Source: Kitasatospora sp. NBC_00315 (GTDB lineage: Bacteria; Actinomycetota; Actinomycetes; Streptomycetales; Streptomycetaceae). From it: a stretch of 64,000 bases of DNA. The notes under the pieces are model-generated. The model was not told where the DNA came from. It saw only the letters and a list, made by a program, of their open reading frames with translations, and made no database searches. This document shows positions 1-9,419 of the stretch, piece by piece. Numbering within the stretch: the first letter of the stretch is position 1; each line of letters begins with the position of its first letter. The position numbers were made by a program, and so were the translations under genes. Location of the stretch: NCBI RefSeq assembly GCF_041435095.1, contig NZ_CP108025.1, forward strand, positions 7,316,001 to 7,380,000. Direction: 5' to 3'.

Positions 1-1790
1 CCGAGCGGTACTTCGGGCGACTGTTCGCCGAGGAGGGCGGGGTGCTGCGCGCGCCGGTGATCTCGGTGGTCGGTGAGCGCGACCCGGCGACGGAGTTTTA
101 CCAGGAGCGGTTCCGCGAGTGGCACCGGATCACCGGCACCACCGGTGTGGTCGTCCTCGACGAGGCCGGGCACTTCTACCTCAAGTACCGGGCCGAGGAG
201 TTGGCCCGGATCCTCACCACCGTGCACCGCTCGGTCGCGGACGGCACCGAGGACCGCCACCGGCGCACCGAGGACTCCACCTGGTGGCTGGCGGACATCT
301 CTCGCTCGGCCGAGGAGGCCACGGTCCCGGGCGATGTCCCGGGCGATGTCCCGGGCGATGTCCCGGGCGAGGCCGCCGGCGCCACGCCGCAGCAGGACCC
401 GGCCGTGGTCCGTCCGAGCATGCGGCGCTTCCTGACGGTCGCCACCGGCCAGCAGATCTCGATGATCGGATCCGCGCTCACCGAGTTCGCGCTGCCGGTC
501 TGGATCTACCTGCAGACCGGCTCGCTGGTCCAGTTCGGCCTGCTGGCGGCCTGCGGTCTCGTCCCCGGGATCCTGGCTGCACCGGTGGCAGGCGCGGTGA
601 TCGACCGCGGCGACCGCCGTCGCATCATGATCGCCGGTGACCTCGCGGCCGGACTCACCCAGACGGTGATGCTCGTGCTCCACCTCGCGGGCGCCCTGCA
701 CGTCTGGCACGCCTACGTCCTGATCGGCGTGCTCTCGGCCGCGCTCACCTTCCAGCGCTTGGCCTGGGGTTCGGCGGTACCGCAACTGGTGCCCAAGCGC
801 TACCTGGGCCGCGCGAACGGCGTCGTCCAGATGGCCTTCGGCTTCGCCCAGTTCCTGGTGCCGCTGTTCGCGGTGGGCCTGCTGGCGGGCATCGGACTCG
901 GCGGCATCCTCGGGCTGGACGTGCTCAGCTACACCGCCGCCACCGCGATCACGCTCGCCGTCCGCTTCCCTGCGGCGATGGCCTGGACCCGCCGCGAGTC
1001 GGTGGGCGCCGAGATCCGGGCCGGTTTCCGGCGCGCCCTCGGTAGCAGGCACTTCCGCTCGATGCTGATCTACTTCGCGGTCCTCAACATCTTCCTCTCC
1101 CCGCTGTTCCTGCTCACCACCCCGCTGGTGCTCTCCTTCGGCGAACTGCACGACACCGGCTGGATCGCCACCGGCGGCGGGCTCGGCGCGGTGCTCGGCG
1201 GCCTGACCCTGCTGGTCTGGGGCGGCCCCCGGCACCACCGGCTGCGCGGAGTCCTGCTGGCCACGCTGGGCCTGGCGGCCGCCTGCTTCGTCACCGGTCT
1301 CGCGCCATCCCTGCCGGTGGTGGCGATCGGCGCCTTCGGCATGGCGTTCGGGCTGGCCCTGGTGAACGGCGTCTACGCGACCATCATCCAGACCAAGATC
1401 CCGCTGCGCTTCCACGGCCGGGTGATCGCCGTCAACACCATGGTCGCCTGGTCGACCCTGCCGCTCGGCTTCGCGGTGGTGGCGCCGTTCGGCCCCGGCC
1501 TGATGCAGCCGCTGATGGACGAGCACGGCGCGCTCGCCTCGACCGTAGGCCGGGTGATCGGCACCGGCGAGGGACGCGGCATCGGCCTGCTCTACCTGCT
1601 CTTCGGCCTCGCGATGGCCCTGCTGGTCCTGATCTGCTTCTGCCTGCCGGTCCTCGCCCGTTTCGACCGCGACGTCCCCGACGCCGAGTCCGACGACCTG
1701 GTGGGCCTGGAGACCCTGCGGGCGCGCGCGAACGGCCTGCCGCACACCCCCGCCGACACCGACACCGAGGTGCCCCATGACCGGTCCTGA
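1..1790 (+). CDS. Thioesterase-MFS transporter fusion (5' end outside window)
   Basis: The reading frame is open to base 1, so the true start lies upstream and the first in-frame GTG at 42 is not the real start. The first ~75 visible codons are the C-terminal part of a type II thioesterase: an Asp in GERDP and a catalytic-type His in GHFYL. A linker follows with GDVP repeated three times, encoded by a 12-bp tandem repeat at about 325-372. From about codon 125 there is an MFS exporter with about 12 hydrophobic segments and a loop with the motif DRGDRRR, resembling the drug-efflux/enterobactin-exporter class. Known for the families: TEII proteins clear stalled carrier domains, and MFS pumps export the peptide. 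Inference: editing and self-export functions for the NRPS that follows, whose start overlaps this gene by 14 bp. The fusion is unusual but read in one frame. Confidence 0.85.
   Translation, partial: ERYFGRLFAEEGGVLRAPVISVVGERDPATEFYQERFREWHRITGTTGVVVLDEAGHFYLKYRAEELARILTTVHRSVADGTEDRHRRTEDSTWWLADISRSAEEATVPGDVPGDVPGDVPGEAAGATPQQDPAVVRPSMRRFLTVATGQQISMIGSALTEFALPVWIYLQTGSLVQFGLLAACGLVPGILAAPVAGAVIDRGDRRRIMIAGDLAAGLTQTVMLVLHLAGALHVWHAYVLIGVLSAALTFQRLAWGSAVPQLVPKRYLGRANGVVQMAFGFAQFLVPLFAVGLLAGIGLGGILGLDVLSYTAATAITLAVRFPAAMAWTRRESVGAEIRAGFRRALGSRHFRSMLIYFAVLNIFLSPLFLLTTPLVLSFGELHDTGWIATGGGLGAVLGGLTLLVWGGPRHHRLRGVLLATLGLAAACFVTGLAPSLPVVAIGAFGMAFGLALVNGVYATIIQTKIPLRFHGRVIAVNTMVAWSTLPLGFAVVAPFGPGLMQPLMDEHGALASTVGRVIGTGEGRGIGLLYLLFGLAMALLVLICFCLPVLARFDRDVPDAESDDLVGLETLRARANGLPHTPADTDTEVPHDRS
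325..372 (+). repeat. 12-bp in-frame tandem repeat in fusion linker
   Basis: Unit TCCCGGGCGATG is repeated in tandem and encodes Gly-Asp-Val-Pro repeats between the thioesterase and MFS parts. It keeps frame, so copy-number change would lengthen or shorten only the linker. Confidence 0.85.
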
Positions 1791-4700
1791 CCCGACGAGC
1801 GGCCCCGCCGGGGTCCACCCGCTGACGGCAGGGCAGCGTCGGCTCTGGTTCCTGCTCCAACTCAACCCGGACGACGCCGGTTTCAACATGTACCTGGCCC
1901 ACCGGTGGGCCGGTCCCCTGGACCGGGCGGCGCTCGGCGTCGCACTCACCCGGCTGGCCGCCCGGCACGACATCCTGCGCACCCGGTTCGAACTGCGCGG
2001 CGAGGAGCCCGTCCAGGTGGTCGGGCCGCCCGGCCCGGTGGATCTCACCCCGGTCGAACTCCCTTCCACGCCGGACGAGTCGGCAGAGGAGCGCGAGCGG
2101 CGGTTCACCGCGGCCGCCGCCCCCCACGTCAACGCCCCGTTCGACCTGGCCGCCGGGCCGCCACTGCGGGCACTGCTGATCGAGGACGAGCCCGAACGGG
2201 ACAAGGCCGTCGTCATCGTCCTGCACCACATCATCTCGGACGGCTGGTCGGCCCGGACGATGTGGCGCGAGCTGCTCGCCCTCTACCGGGAGGAGATCGG
2301 CGAGGCCCCGGCCGACCTTCCGGAACTCGCCCTCCAGTTCGGCGACTTCGCCCGCGCCGAGCTGGCCAGGACGGCTGCCGCCGAGCCCGACGAGGCCTTC
2401 CGGTACTGGTCCGAGCAGCTCGCCGGTGTCTCCACGCTGCGCCTGCCGGCCGACCACGCCCGCCCGGCCGACGCGGCCCACCCGGCCGGCTTCGTCGACG
2501 TCGAGATCGGCCCGGAGCTCACCGCCGCCCTGGACCGGCTCGCGCGCGAGCAGCGCTGCACCCCGTTCATGGTGCTGCTGGCCGTCTACCAGAGCGTGCT
2601 GGCCCGCTGGACCGGTCAGGAGCTCTTCGCGGTCGGCACCCCGCTGGCGGGCCGGGGCGAGGTCTCCCACGAGGCCCTGCTCGGCTACTTCACCCGGACC
2701 GGCGTCCTGCGCGCGGACCTCACCGGGGAGCCCGACTTCCGGACGGTGCTGCGTCGGGCCAGATCGGCCACCATGGCGGCCCTCGGGAACCAGGACGTCC
2801 CCGAGGAGCGGCTCGCCGCCGCACTCGACCTGCCCGCCCCGCCCGGCCACTCCGCGCTCTACCAGACCCTCTTCGTGCACCAGAGCCAGCACGGCCTGGC
2901 CGGTGGCGGGCCGGAGCCGGTGCCCGCAGGTGTCCGGCTCGGCTCGATGGACTCCGGCTTCGCCCGGGCGAAGACCGATCTGCTGCTGGACAGTTGGCGT
3001 ACCGACGTGGGCCTGACCCTGTCGTTCTGCTACGACCTGGACGTCTTCGAGCGCCGTACCGTGGAAGCCCTGGCCGAGCGGTGCCGCTCGCTGCTGGCCA
3101 GGGTGGTGGACGACCCCGGGCTCCCGCTGCACGGCGACTGGCTGCTCACCGACGAGGAGCGGTCCGAGTTGCTCGCCCAGGGCGCCGGACCCGTCGCGAA
3201 GCCCGCCCGTCCGCTGCTGGAGCGCTTCGCCGCGCAGGTCGCCGCCACTCCCGGCGCGGACGCCCTGGAGTACGGCGGTGAGGTGCTGTCGTACGCCGAA
3301 CTCGACCGCCGGTCCTCCCTGGTGGCGCAGCAGATCGGCCCCCGGGCGGGCCGGGCGGTGGCGGTACGGATCGAGCCGTCGTTCGAGATGGTCACCGCCC
3401 TGCTGGCGATCTGGAAGGCGGGCGGCTGCTATCTGCCGCTGGACCACGCGCACCCGCCGCAGCGCCAGCGGCTGATGGTCGAGGAGGCCGGCGCGAGCCT
3501 GCTGCTCACCACCGGTGACGGCCCCGATCTCGGGGTGCCGGTACGGGCCCTCCCCACCGACTGGCCCACCGGCCCGGCCGTCCCGGAGCGCCCGGCCGGC
3601 CCGGAGGGCGGGCCCGCCCCGGAACCTCTGCCGGGCAGCGATCCGGCCGGCGTCGCGTACATCCTCTACACCTCCGGATCGACCGGGGTGCCCAAGGGCG
3701 TGGTGGTCGAACACGGTGCGCTCGCCGAGCGGGTCGACTGGATGGCCGGTGACGGCTACGGCCTCGGACCGGCCGACCGGGTGGTCCAGTTCGCGTCCAT
3801 CGGATTCGACACCCATGCCGAGGAGATCTGGCCCGCACTGGTCTCGGGCGCCTGCTGCGTGCTGCTGCCGGGTGGTGGCCGGATGCTCCCGGACCTGCTG
3901 CGCTCGCCGCGCGGCGGATCGGTGACGGTGCTCGACCTGCCGACCGCCTACTGGCACGAACTCGTCTCGCTCGGCGAGCAGGCACCCTGGCCGGCCGCCC
4001 TGCGGCTGGTGATCCTCGGCGGTTCCGAGGCCTCGGCGAGCGCCGTCGCGCAGTGGCGCGAGCGGCACGGCGACCGGGTCCGGCTGGTCAACACCTACGG
4101 CCCGACCGAGGCCACCGTCATCGTCACCAGCACCGACCTCGGCGCCGCCGACACCCGGCGCCGGCCGCCGCTCGGTACCCCGCTGCCGGGCGTGCGCTGC
4201 TACGTGCTGGACCACCGCGGGTCCCTGCTCCCGGCCGGCTCGGAGGGCGAGCTCCACCTCGGTGGCACCGGGCTGGCCCGGGGCTACCTCGGCCGTCCCG
4301 AGCTCACCGCGGCGAGCTTCCCGCCCGATCCGTTCGCGGGGCCCGGCCACCGGATGTACCGGACGGGCGACCGCGTCCGGCGCCGTTCGGACGGCCTGCT
4401 GGAGTTCCTCGGCAGGGCGGACGAGCAGGTGAAGATCCGCGGGTTCCGGATCGAGCCCGCCGAGATCGAGAACGCGCTGACCGGCCACCCGGCGGTGGCC
4501 CGGGCCGCGGTGGTGGTCCGCGACGGCCGCCGACTGGTCGGCTACGTCGTGCCACGGCAGGGCGCGGCCCCGGCGACGGCCGCACTGCGCGAGCACCTGG
4601 CCGCGCGGCTCCCGGCGTACATGGTGCCCGACGCGCTGGTGCTGGTGGACGCGCTTCCGTTGACCGCCAACGGCAAGCCCGACCTGGCGGCGCTGCCGGA

Positions 4701-5019
4701 GCCGGACGGGGACGCCGGGGCCGGGCGCGAGTACCTGGCGCCGCGGACCGACGCCGAGGCCCTGGTGGTCGAGCTGTGGCAGGAGGTGCTGGGCGTCCCC
4801 CGGGTCGGCGCGCTCGACGACTTCTTCGAGCTCGGCGGCGACTCGCTGCTGGTGACCAGGGTGGCCGCCCGGATCCGGGCCGGTGTCGGCCTGGACGTCC
4901 CGATCCGCGCGGTCTTCGAGAGCGCGACCCCGGCGGCGCTGGCGGCCCGGATCGAGGCGCTGCTGATCGCCGAGATCGACGCCCTCTCCGAGGAGGAGGC
5001 GGCGGGCCGGCTGGCCTGA
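1777..5019 (+). CDS. NRPS, condensation-adenylation-carrier (C-A-T)
   Basis: 1080 aa, one module. The C domain (about 8-440) has HHIISDG. The A domain (about 460-950) has TSGSTGVPKG, NTYGPTE and a C-terminal NGKPD lysine region. The carrier (about 985-1060) has LGGDSL. No thioesterase is present. Reading the pocket by alignment to GrsA gives D-T-E-D-I-G-T-V-I-K. From memory, beta-lysine activators of viomycin/capreomycin type read DTEDVGTMVK (7 of 10 alike), so a basic substrate such as beta-lysine is plausible but unproven. The ATG overlaps the upstream exporter gene by 14 bp, implying translational coupling. It converges with the A-T-C NRPS on the other strand and shares a terminator with it. 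Chain release must come from another protein. Confidence 0.93.
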   Translation: MTGPDPTSGPAGVHPLTAGQRRLWFLLQLNPDDAGFNMYLAHRWAGPLDRAALGVALTRLAARHDILRTRFELRGEEPVQVVGPPGPVDLTPVELPSTPDESAEERERRFTAAAAPHVNAPFDLAAGPPLRALLIEDEPERDKAVVIVLHHIISDGWSARTMWRELLALYREEIGEAPADLPELALQFGDFARAELARTAAAEPDEAFRYWSEQLAGVSTLRLPADHARPADAAHPAGFVDVEIGPELTAALDRLAREQRCTPFMVLLAVYQSVLARWTGQELFAVGTPLAGRGEVSHEALLGYFTRTGVLRADLTGEPDFRTVLRRARSATMAALGNQDVPEERLAAALDLPAPPGHSALYQTLFVHQSQHGLAGGGPEPVPAGVRLGSMDSGFARAKTDLLLDSWRTDVGLTLSFCYDLDVFERRTVEALAERCRSLLARVVDDPGLPLHGDWLLTDEERSELLAQGAGPVAKPARPLLERFAAQVAATPGADALEYGGEVLSYAELDRRSSLVAQQIGPRAGRAVAVRIEPSFEMVTALLAIWKAGGCYLPLDHAHPPQRQRLMVEEAGASLLLTTGDGPDLGVPVRALPTDWPTGPAVPERPAGPEGGPAPEPLPGSDPAGVAYILYTSGSTGVPKGVVVEHGALAERVDWMAGDGYGLGPADRVVQFASIGFDTHAEEIWPALVSGACCVLLPGGGRMLPDLLRSPRGGSVTVLDLPTAYWHELVSLGEQAPWPAALRLVILGGSEASASAVAQWRERHGDRVRLVNTYGPTEATVIVTSTDLGAADTRRRPPLGTPLPGVRCYVLDHRGSLLPAGSEGELHLGGTGLARGYLGRPELTAASFPPDPFAGPGHRMYRTGDRVRRRSDGLLEFLGRADEQVKIRGFRIEPAEIENALTGHPAVARAAVVVRDGRRLVGYVVPRQGAAPATAALREHLAARLPAYMVPDALVLVDALPLTANGKPDLAALPEPDGDAGAGREYLAPRTDAEALVVELWQEVLGVPRVGALDDFFELGGDSLLVTRVAARIRAGVGLDVPIRAVFESATPAALAARIEALLIAEIDALSEEEAAGRLA

Positions 5020-5027
5020 CACGGCCG

Positions 5028-5067
5028 AGCGGCGGGGCCCCGACCGGCTGGTCGGGGCCCCGCCGCT
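5028..5067. terminator. Bidirectional terminator between convergent NRPS genes
   Basis: A perfect 18-bp inverted repeat, AGCGGCGGGGCCCCGACC and its complement, has a 4-nt loop (GGCT). It begins 9 bp after the stop of the forward NRPS and precedes the end of the reverse one, so it can serve both transcripts. Confidence 0.85.
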
Positions 5068-5222
5068 TCCGTGCCCCCGCCGCTCGGTCGTGCCCCCGCC
5101 GTTTCCGCGTCCCCGGAGCGGCGGCCGCCGTCCGGCCGCCGCCGCCGCTCCGCGTGGTCGCCCGGGGCCGGTCACCCGGGCCGCGCCTGCGGACGGACGG
5201 ACGGGCGACGACTCCCGGCCGG

Positions 5223-8200
5223 TCAGCGCACCGCCGCCGCCAGGGTGGCGGTGAACGCCTCGGCCAGGGCCGCGATCGACTCCGGTGTGAAGGCGTGGGT
5301 GTTGTACTGGAGCCAGCAGCGCAGGCTGCCGTCCGGCTGCTCGGAGGCCGTGAGCTCCGGTACGTGCAGGTCACCGCCGGGCTGTGGCCAGGGCACGCTG
5401 CTGCCGCGCGGCAGCTCCCAGTCGGTGCAGCGGAGTCCGGGGAGCTGCGCGGGCGCGTTCCACGCCTCGTACCGCAGCCAGGCGGCGAACGGCACCCGCG
5501 GGCTGAACTCGGCGAAGGGGTACAGCTGGTGGTCGAGGGCGGCGGTCGCGGCGGTCCGCACGCGGTCCAGCAGCTCCGCGTGGCCGGGGGAGCCGGTGGC
5601 GTCCACCCTGAGCAGCAGCGACTGGACGAAGCAGCCGATCGCGCGCTCGGCCTCCGGCTTCGGGCGGCCCGGGACGGGCGTCATCAGGACGAGGTCGCTC
5701 TGCCCGCTGTGCTCCGCCAGCAGCGCGCTCCAGGCGGCGGCCACGGCGAGGAACGGGGTCGCGCCCAGGTCGGTCGCGCGCTCGCGCAGGGCTGCGGCCA
5801 GGCCGGCCGGGACGGTCAGCTCGTGGGCGCCGGTCAGGACCGTCTCGACCGCCCGCCGGCCGGGGAAGGGATCGACCGCCGCGGGTGCTCCGGCCAGTGT
5901 CCGCTCGAAGTGGGCCCGGGAGGCGGGCCAGTGGGCGTTGGACCACTCGACCAGTTCGCGGTAGCCGGGGCCGGGCCGGGGGGCCGGCACCGGGCGCCCG
6001 CGGCGCAGTGCGGAGTAGGCCACGCCCAGCTCCTGCAGCAGGACCCCGAGTGACCAGCCGTCACTCACCAGGTGGTGCACCCCCAGCTGCACCACGTGGT
6101 CGGCCGGGCCCCGGGTGACCACCAGCAGGCGGGTCATCGGGTCCCGCGCGAGGTCCGTGCGGCGGTCCCGTTCGGCGAGCAGCCGGGCGCTGACCCGCTC
6201 GTCGTCCTCGCCGGGCGCCTCGACCAGGGTGATGTCGGCGCGTGCCTCGTCGGACAGCACGGCCCGCAGCACGCCCGGGTGCCCGGCCACCGGCTCGAAG
6301 GCGGTCCGCAGGGCGGGGTGACGGCGGACCAGCTCCAGCAGCGCCCGCCCGAGCAGCTCGGGGCGGAGCGCGTCGGTGACGTGGAACCGGACGGCGACCT
6401 GGCCCGCGTCCCGGCCCGGCGCCTCGGCCATCCAGCGCAGGAAGTTCTCCTGCTGGGAGGTCAGCGGCAGGTCGTGGGGCCGGTCGCGGAGGGCGGTCAG
6501 GAACGGGGAGAGCTCGGCGGCCGCCGCAGGCCCGGCCGCCGGGCCACCGCGCCGCCCGGGATCGTCCAGCCAGGCCGCCTGGGAGCGCAGGGAGGGGCGC
6601 TCGAACACCAGGGCGGTTCTGGTCGTGACGCCGAATTCCGCTGTGATCGCGGTGGCCAGCTGGACGGCCCGGAAGGAATCCCCGCCCAGGGCGAAGAACT
6701 CGTCCTGCACGGCGCCCACCGGGCGCCCGAGCACCCGGCGCCACAGGGCCGCCAGCGTGCGTTCGGTCGGGGTGCCGGGGGCGGTGCCGGCGCTGTCCGG
6801 CGCGTCGTCGAAGCGGGCTCGCAGGTGGTGCTTGAGGACTTTGCCGCTGGGATTGCGCGGCAGCGCGTCGGTGACCAGGATCCGGACCGGCAGCTCGGCC
6901 CGGCCGAGCCGGGCGGCCAGGAAGATCCGCAGCTCGTCCAGGTCGAGTCCGCCCGCCACCGGGACGACGGCGGCCACCGGCACGCTGCCCATCACCGGGT
7001 GCGGCAGGCCGAGCGCCGCCGCGTCGGCGACCCGGGGGTGCCCGTGCAGCACCTCCTCGATCCGCAGCGTGGAGATCTTGAGGGCACCGGCCTTGATGAT
7101 GTCGCTCTCACGGTCCACCAGGTACAGGTGGCCGTCCCGGTCGAGCCGCCCGAGGTCTCCCATCCGGACCCAGCCGTCCTGGAACACGATGCCGTCCGGC
7201 GCCGTCCCGCCGACGTAGCCGCGCGGCGGCCCGGGCTGGCGCAGCCAGATGTCACCCGTACCGCCGGGGGGCACGGGCCGGCCGTCCGGATCGAGGATCC
7301 GCAGGCTCGTCGGGTCGGCCGGGCAGCCCACCGAGCCGGGCCGGTCGGCGTCCACGACGGCGGTGATCTGCGCAGGCGACGCCTCGGCCGAGGTGTAGGT
7401 GTTGGTGATGGCGGCCCGGGGCAGGACCTTGGCCAGGGCGGCGGCGACCGGACCCGGCAGGGCGGCGGCGGTGCAGCTGACCAGGAGGACGCCGGAGAGG
7501 TCCCGGCGGCCGGCGACGGCGCTGTTGACCAGTTCCACGGCCATCGAGGGCACCAGGAAGACGGTGCCGACGCCGAGCTCCTCCACCGTGCGCCCGAACT
7601 CCTCGGCGTCGAAGAGCGGCAGGCAGACGGTGGTGGGGTGGCCGGTGAGGGCGTTCACCAGCACGACCTGGGCGGCGTTGGTGCCGATCGGGAAGGCGTG
7701 CAGCGCGTAGCGGGAGTGTGCGTACGGGCGGGGCCTGGGGTTGAGCGCCAGGCCGGCGGTCAGGCTGGCGTGGGCGGCGAGCACGCCCTTGGGCGCGCCG
7801 GTGGTGCCGGAGGTGCCGACGATCTGGGCCGGGTCCTCGGGCGCGGGCCGGTGCGGCGGCTCGGCGGGGCAGGGCCCGGTGGCGGCCGTGAGCTCTTCGA
7901 GCCGGAGATCGACGGTGCCGGCCGCGGGCGGGCGGGCCGCACCGCGTACGGCCGTCCTGGCGCCGGCGAGCGTCAGCAGCGCGGCGGCGTCGGTCGCGGA
8001 GAGGTCCTCGCGGACGGCCAGTGCGACGCCGCCCGCGTACTGGACGGCCATGAAGGCCACCGCGTACCGCTCCCACTCCCGGTTCGCGAACAGCAGCGCG
8101 ACCCGGTCGCCGGGGCGGACCCCGGCCCGGGCCAGTGCGTGCGCGGCCCGGACCGCGTCCTGCCGCCACTGCCCGTAGGTGACGGAGCCGCCGCCGGTGA

Positions 8201-8342
8201 CCAGCAGGGCGACCCGCTCGGGGTGGACCAGTGCGCGGTGGTCCAGCAGGTCGGGCAGGGTGAGAGGGGCCGGTGCGGGGCTGATGGCTACTCCAGGTGC
8301 GGTGACGGGCCGCCGGCGGCGCGGACGCGGCTCGGCCGGCAT
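5223..8342 (-). CDS. NRPS-like acyl-ligase-carrier-condensation protein (A-T-C)
   Basis: 1039 aa. The N-terminal ~510 residues are an adenylate-forming domain with TSGTTGAPKG, a catalytic-type Glu in TSAEAS, the GD of RMGDLGR and the C-terminal PSGKVLK lysine. Its pocket lacks the usual amino-acid A-domain FDxS motif and looks like an acyl- or aryl-CoA ligase. A carrier follows (LGGDSF, about 520-600). The C-terminal condensation domain (about 615-1039) carries HHLVSDGWS. Inference: it loads a carboxylic acid and condenses it with an amine held on a partner, perhaps the product of the C-A-T gene. The ATG at 8342 is the farthest in-frame start. A shorter start near the first conserved residues is possible because the first ~25 residues are Arg/Pro-rich. 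The protein has no thioesterase. Confidence 0.88.
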   Translation of the reverse strand: MPAEPRPRRRRPVTAPGVAISPAPAPLTLPDLLDHRALVHPERVALLVTGGGSVTYGQWRQDAVRAAHALARAGVRPGDRVALLFANREWERYAVAFMAVQYAGGVALAVREDLSATDAAALLTLAGARTAVRGAARPPAAGTVDLRLEELTAATGPCPAEPPHRPAPEDPAQIVGTSGTTGAPKGVLAAHASLTAGLALNPRPRPYAHSRYALHAFPIGTNAAQVVLVNALTGHPTTVCLPLFDAEEFGRTVEELGVGTVFLVPSMAVELVNSAVAGRRDLSGVLLVSCTAAALPGPVAAALAKVLPRAAITNTYTSAEASPAQITAVVDADRPGSVGCPADPTSLRILDPDGRPVPPGGTGDIWLRQPGPPRGYVGGTAPDGIVFQDGWVRMGDLGRLDRDGHLYLVDRESDIIKAGALKISTLRIEEVLHGHPRVADAAALGLPHPVMGSVPVAAVVPVAGGLDLDELRIFLAARLGRAELPVRILVTDALPRNPSGKVLKHHLRARFDDAPDSAGTAPGTPTERTLAALWRRVLGRPVGAVQDEFFALGGDSFRAVQLATAITAEFGVTTRTALVFERPSLRSQAAWLDDPGRRGGPAAGPAAAAELSPFLTALRDRPHDLPLTSQQENFLRWMAEAPGRDAGQVAVRFHVTDALRPELLGRALLELVRRHPALRTAFEPVAGHPGVLRAVLSDEARADITLVEAPGEDDERVSARLLAERDRRTDLARDPMTRLLVVTRGPADHVVQLGVHHLVSDGWSLGVLLQELGVAYSALRRGRPVPAPRPGPGYRELVEWSNAHWPASRAHFERTLAGAPAAVDPFPGRRAVETVLTGAHELTVPAGLAAALRERATDLGATPFLAVAAAWSALLAEHSGQSDLVLMTPVPGRPKPEAERAIGCFVQSLLLRVDATGSPGHAELLDRVRTAATAALDHQLYPFAEFSPRVPFAAWLRYEAWNAPAQLPGLRCTDWELPRGSSVPWPQPGGDLHVPELTASEQPDGSLRCWLQYNTHAFTPESIAALAEAFTATLAAAVR

Positions 8343-8603
8343 CGAACTCCGGTCGTTCGGGGCTCATCTGACGCCGTGTGCCGGTGCCGGGATCGCCGTG
8401 TGGCGCGTGCCGAGGCGGCTCGGATATGGTCTGGACCACTACGTGCCGGGGGAGAGTAGCGCGCCTGTGTCGCGCTTCTGTCGCACGTTTTTGTCACGCC
8501 GTCCACACTTCGTCCGCACACGTGCCGGACGCCGCCGTCCGTGCCCGGCCCCGCCTGCCGGGGGGAGGACCGGCGGGCCGGGCACGGAGAAGGGGGAGCC
8601 GCC

Positions 8604-9050
8604 ATGCCCGCCACCACCCCGGCCGCCACGCCCGCCGCCACCGCCGCCCCGGCCCTCACGATCCCCGTCGTCGCCCCGGCCGTGGGCGCCCGGCTGACCG
8701 CCCTGCTCGCCGCGCCCGGCCGGTACCGGACCCGATGGCTGCGGCACGTCGCCCGCTCGACCCCCGGGCGGATCAACCAGGCGGCCGTCACCCGGGTGCT
8801 CGCCGAATGGCTCTGGCTCAACGGCGAGGCGGCCCAGAGCGACCTGCTGCCGCGCGCGCTGCGCGACCGGGTCTCCCGGGCGCTGGGCGGCCGCTCGCTC
8901 TCCGCCGCCACCCTGCGCCTGTTCGTCGCGGCATTCGCGATGACCGCCGCCGACGAGGCCGGGCTCTGGGAGCTCTTCGACGGCGCGGGGACGGGCGACG
9001 GTCACCCGGCCCGCGGCTGCCCGCCGAGCTGCCCCGGCCCGGAGGACTGA
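8604..9050 (+). CDS. Small hypothetical protein (actinobacterial)
   Basis: 148 aa. The ATG at 8604 is chosen because a strong purine-rich ribosome site (AAGGGGGAG) lies about 6 nt upstream; an earlier GTG/ATG at 8541 has none. After a low-complexity Ala/Thr/Pro leader it contains a compact helical segment (RINQAAVTRVLAEWLW, then RALRDRVSRAL and LRLFVAAFAM). This resembles small streptomycete proteins of unknown function that look like winged or helix-turn-helix folds. It is divergent from the A-T-C NRPS, 261 bp away. A regulatory role is only a guess. The C-terminal tail has two cysteines in a Pro-rich stretch. Confidence 0.6.
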   Translation: MPATTPAATPAATAAPALTIPVVAPAVGARLTALLAAPGRYRTRWLRHVARSTPGRINQAAVTRVLAEWLWLNGEAAQSDLLPRALRDRVSRALGGRSLSAATLRLFVAAFAMTAADEAGLWELFDGAGTGDGHPARGCPPSCPGPED

Positions 9051-9419
9051 CCCGTCGCCCGTCGCCCGTCGCCCGTCACCCGTGGCCCCGTGGCCCGCTG
9101 CGCCGCGGTCCGTCGATCTGCGGCCCGTCGCCCCGTGGCCCTGCCCGGCACCCGGCGGCCCCGCCCCGTCCGGTCGGCCCCCGCACTCCTCCGTCCGGGT
9201 GGTGTGCGGCACGGCGTCGGGCCCGCCGGGCGCCGCTCGGGCACGATCGTGAAGCCCAGCTGTGGCGGCCCTTAAGAATTCCTCGATGGACCGCACCCGC
9301 CCCCACCAGGCAGATTGCACCTTGTCCGGTGCGGCGCCCAGCGGTAGCAGCCGTCGCCCGCCGGGCCCCGCCGGCCTGCCCACACCAGGCCGCCCCCTCG
9401 TGCGTCAGGAGCCGCCGCA
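9051..9419. other. Intergenic region upstream of tdh, with heptamer repeat
   Basis: It starts with five tandem heptamers (CCCGTCG, last two degenerate) at 9051-9085 directly after the preceding stop codon. The rest is an untranslated leader with a short GCACC/GGTGC hairpin at 9317-9332. The ribosome site AGGAG lies 8 nt before the tdh GTG. I see no coding signal or recognised riboswitch. Confidence 0.6.

Noticed and set aside
1432..5175. 1247-codon open frame antisense to the first NRPS
   Set aside because: High-GC shadow: Arg/Gly/Ala/Gln-rich with no domain and no ribosome site. The sense strand encodes a clear C-A-T NRPS.
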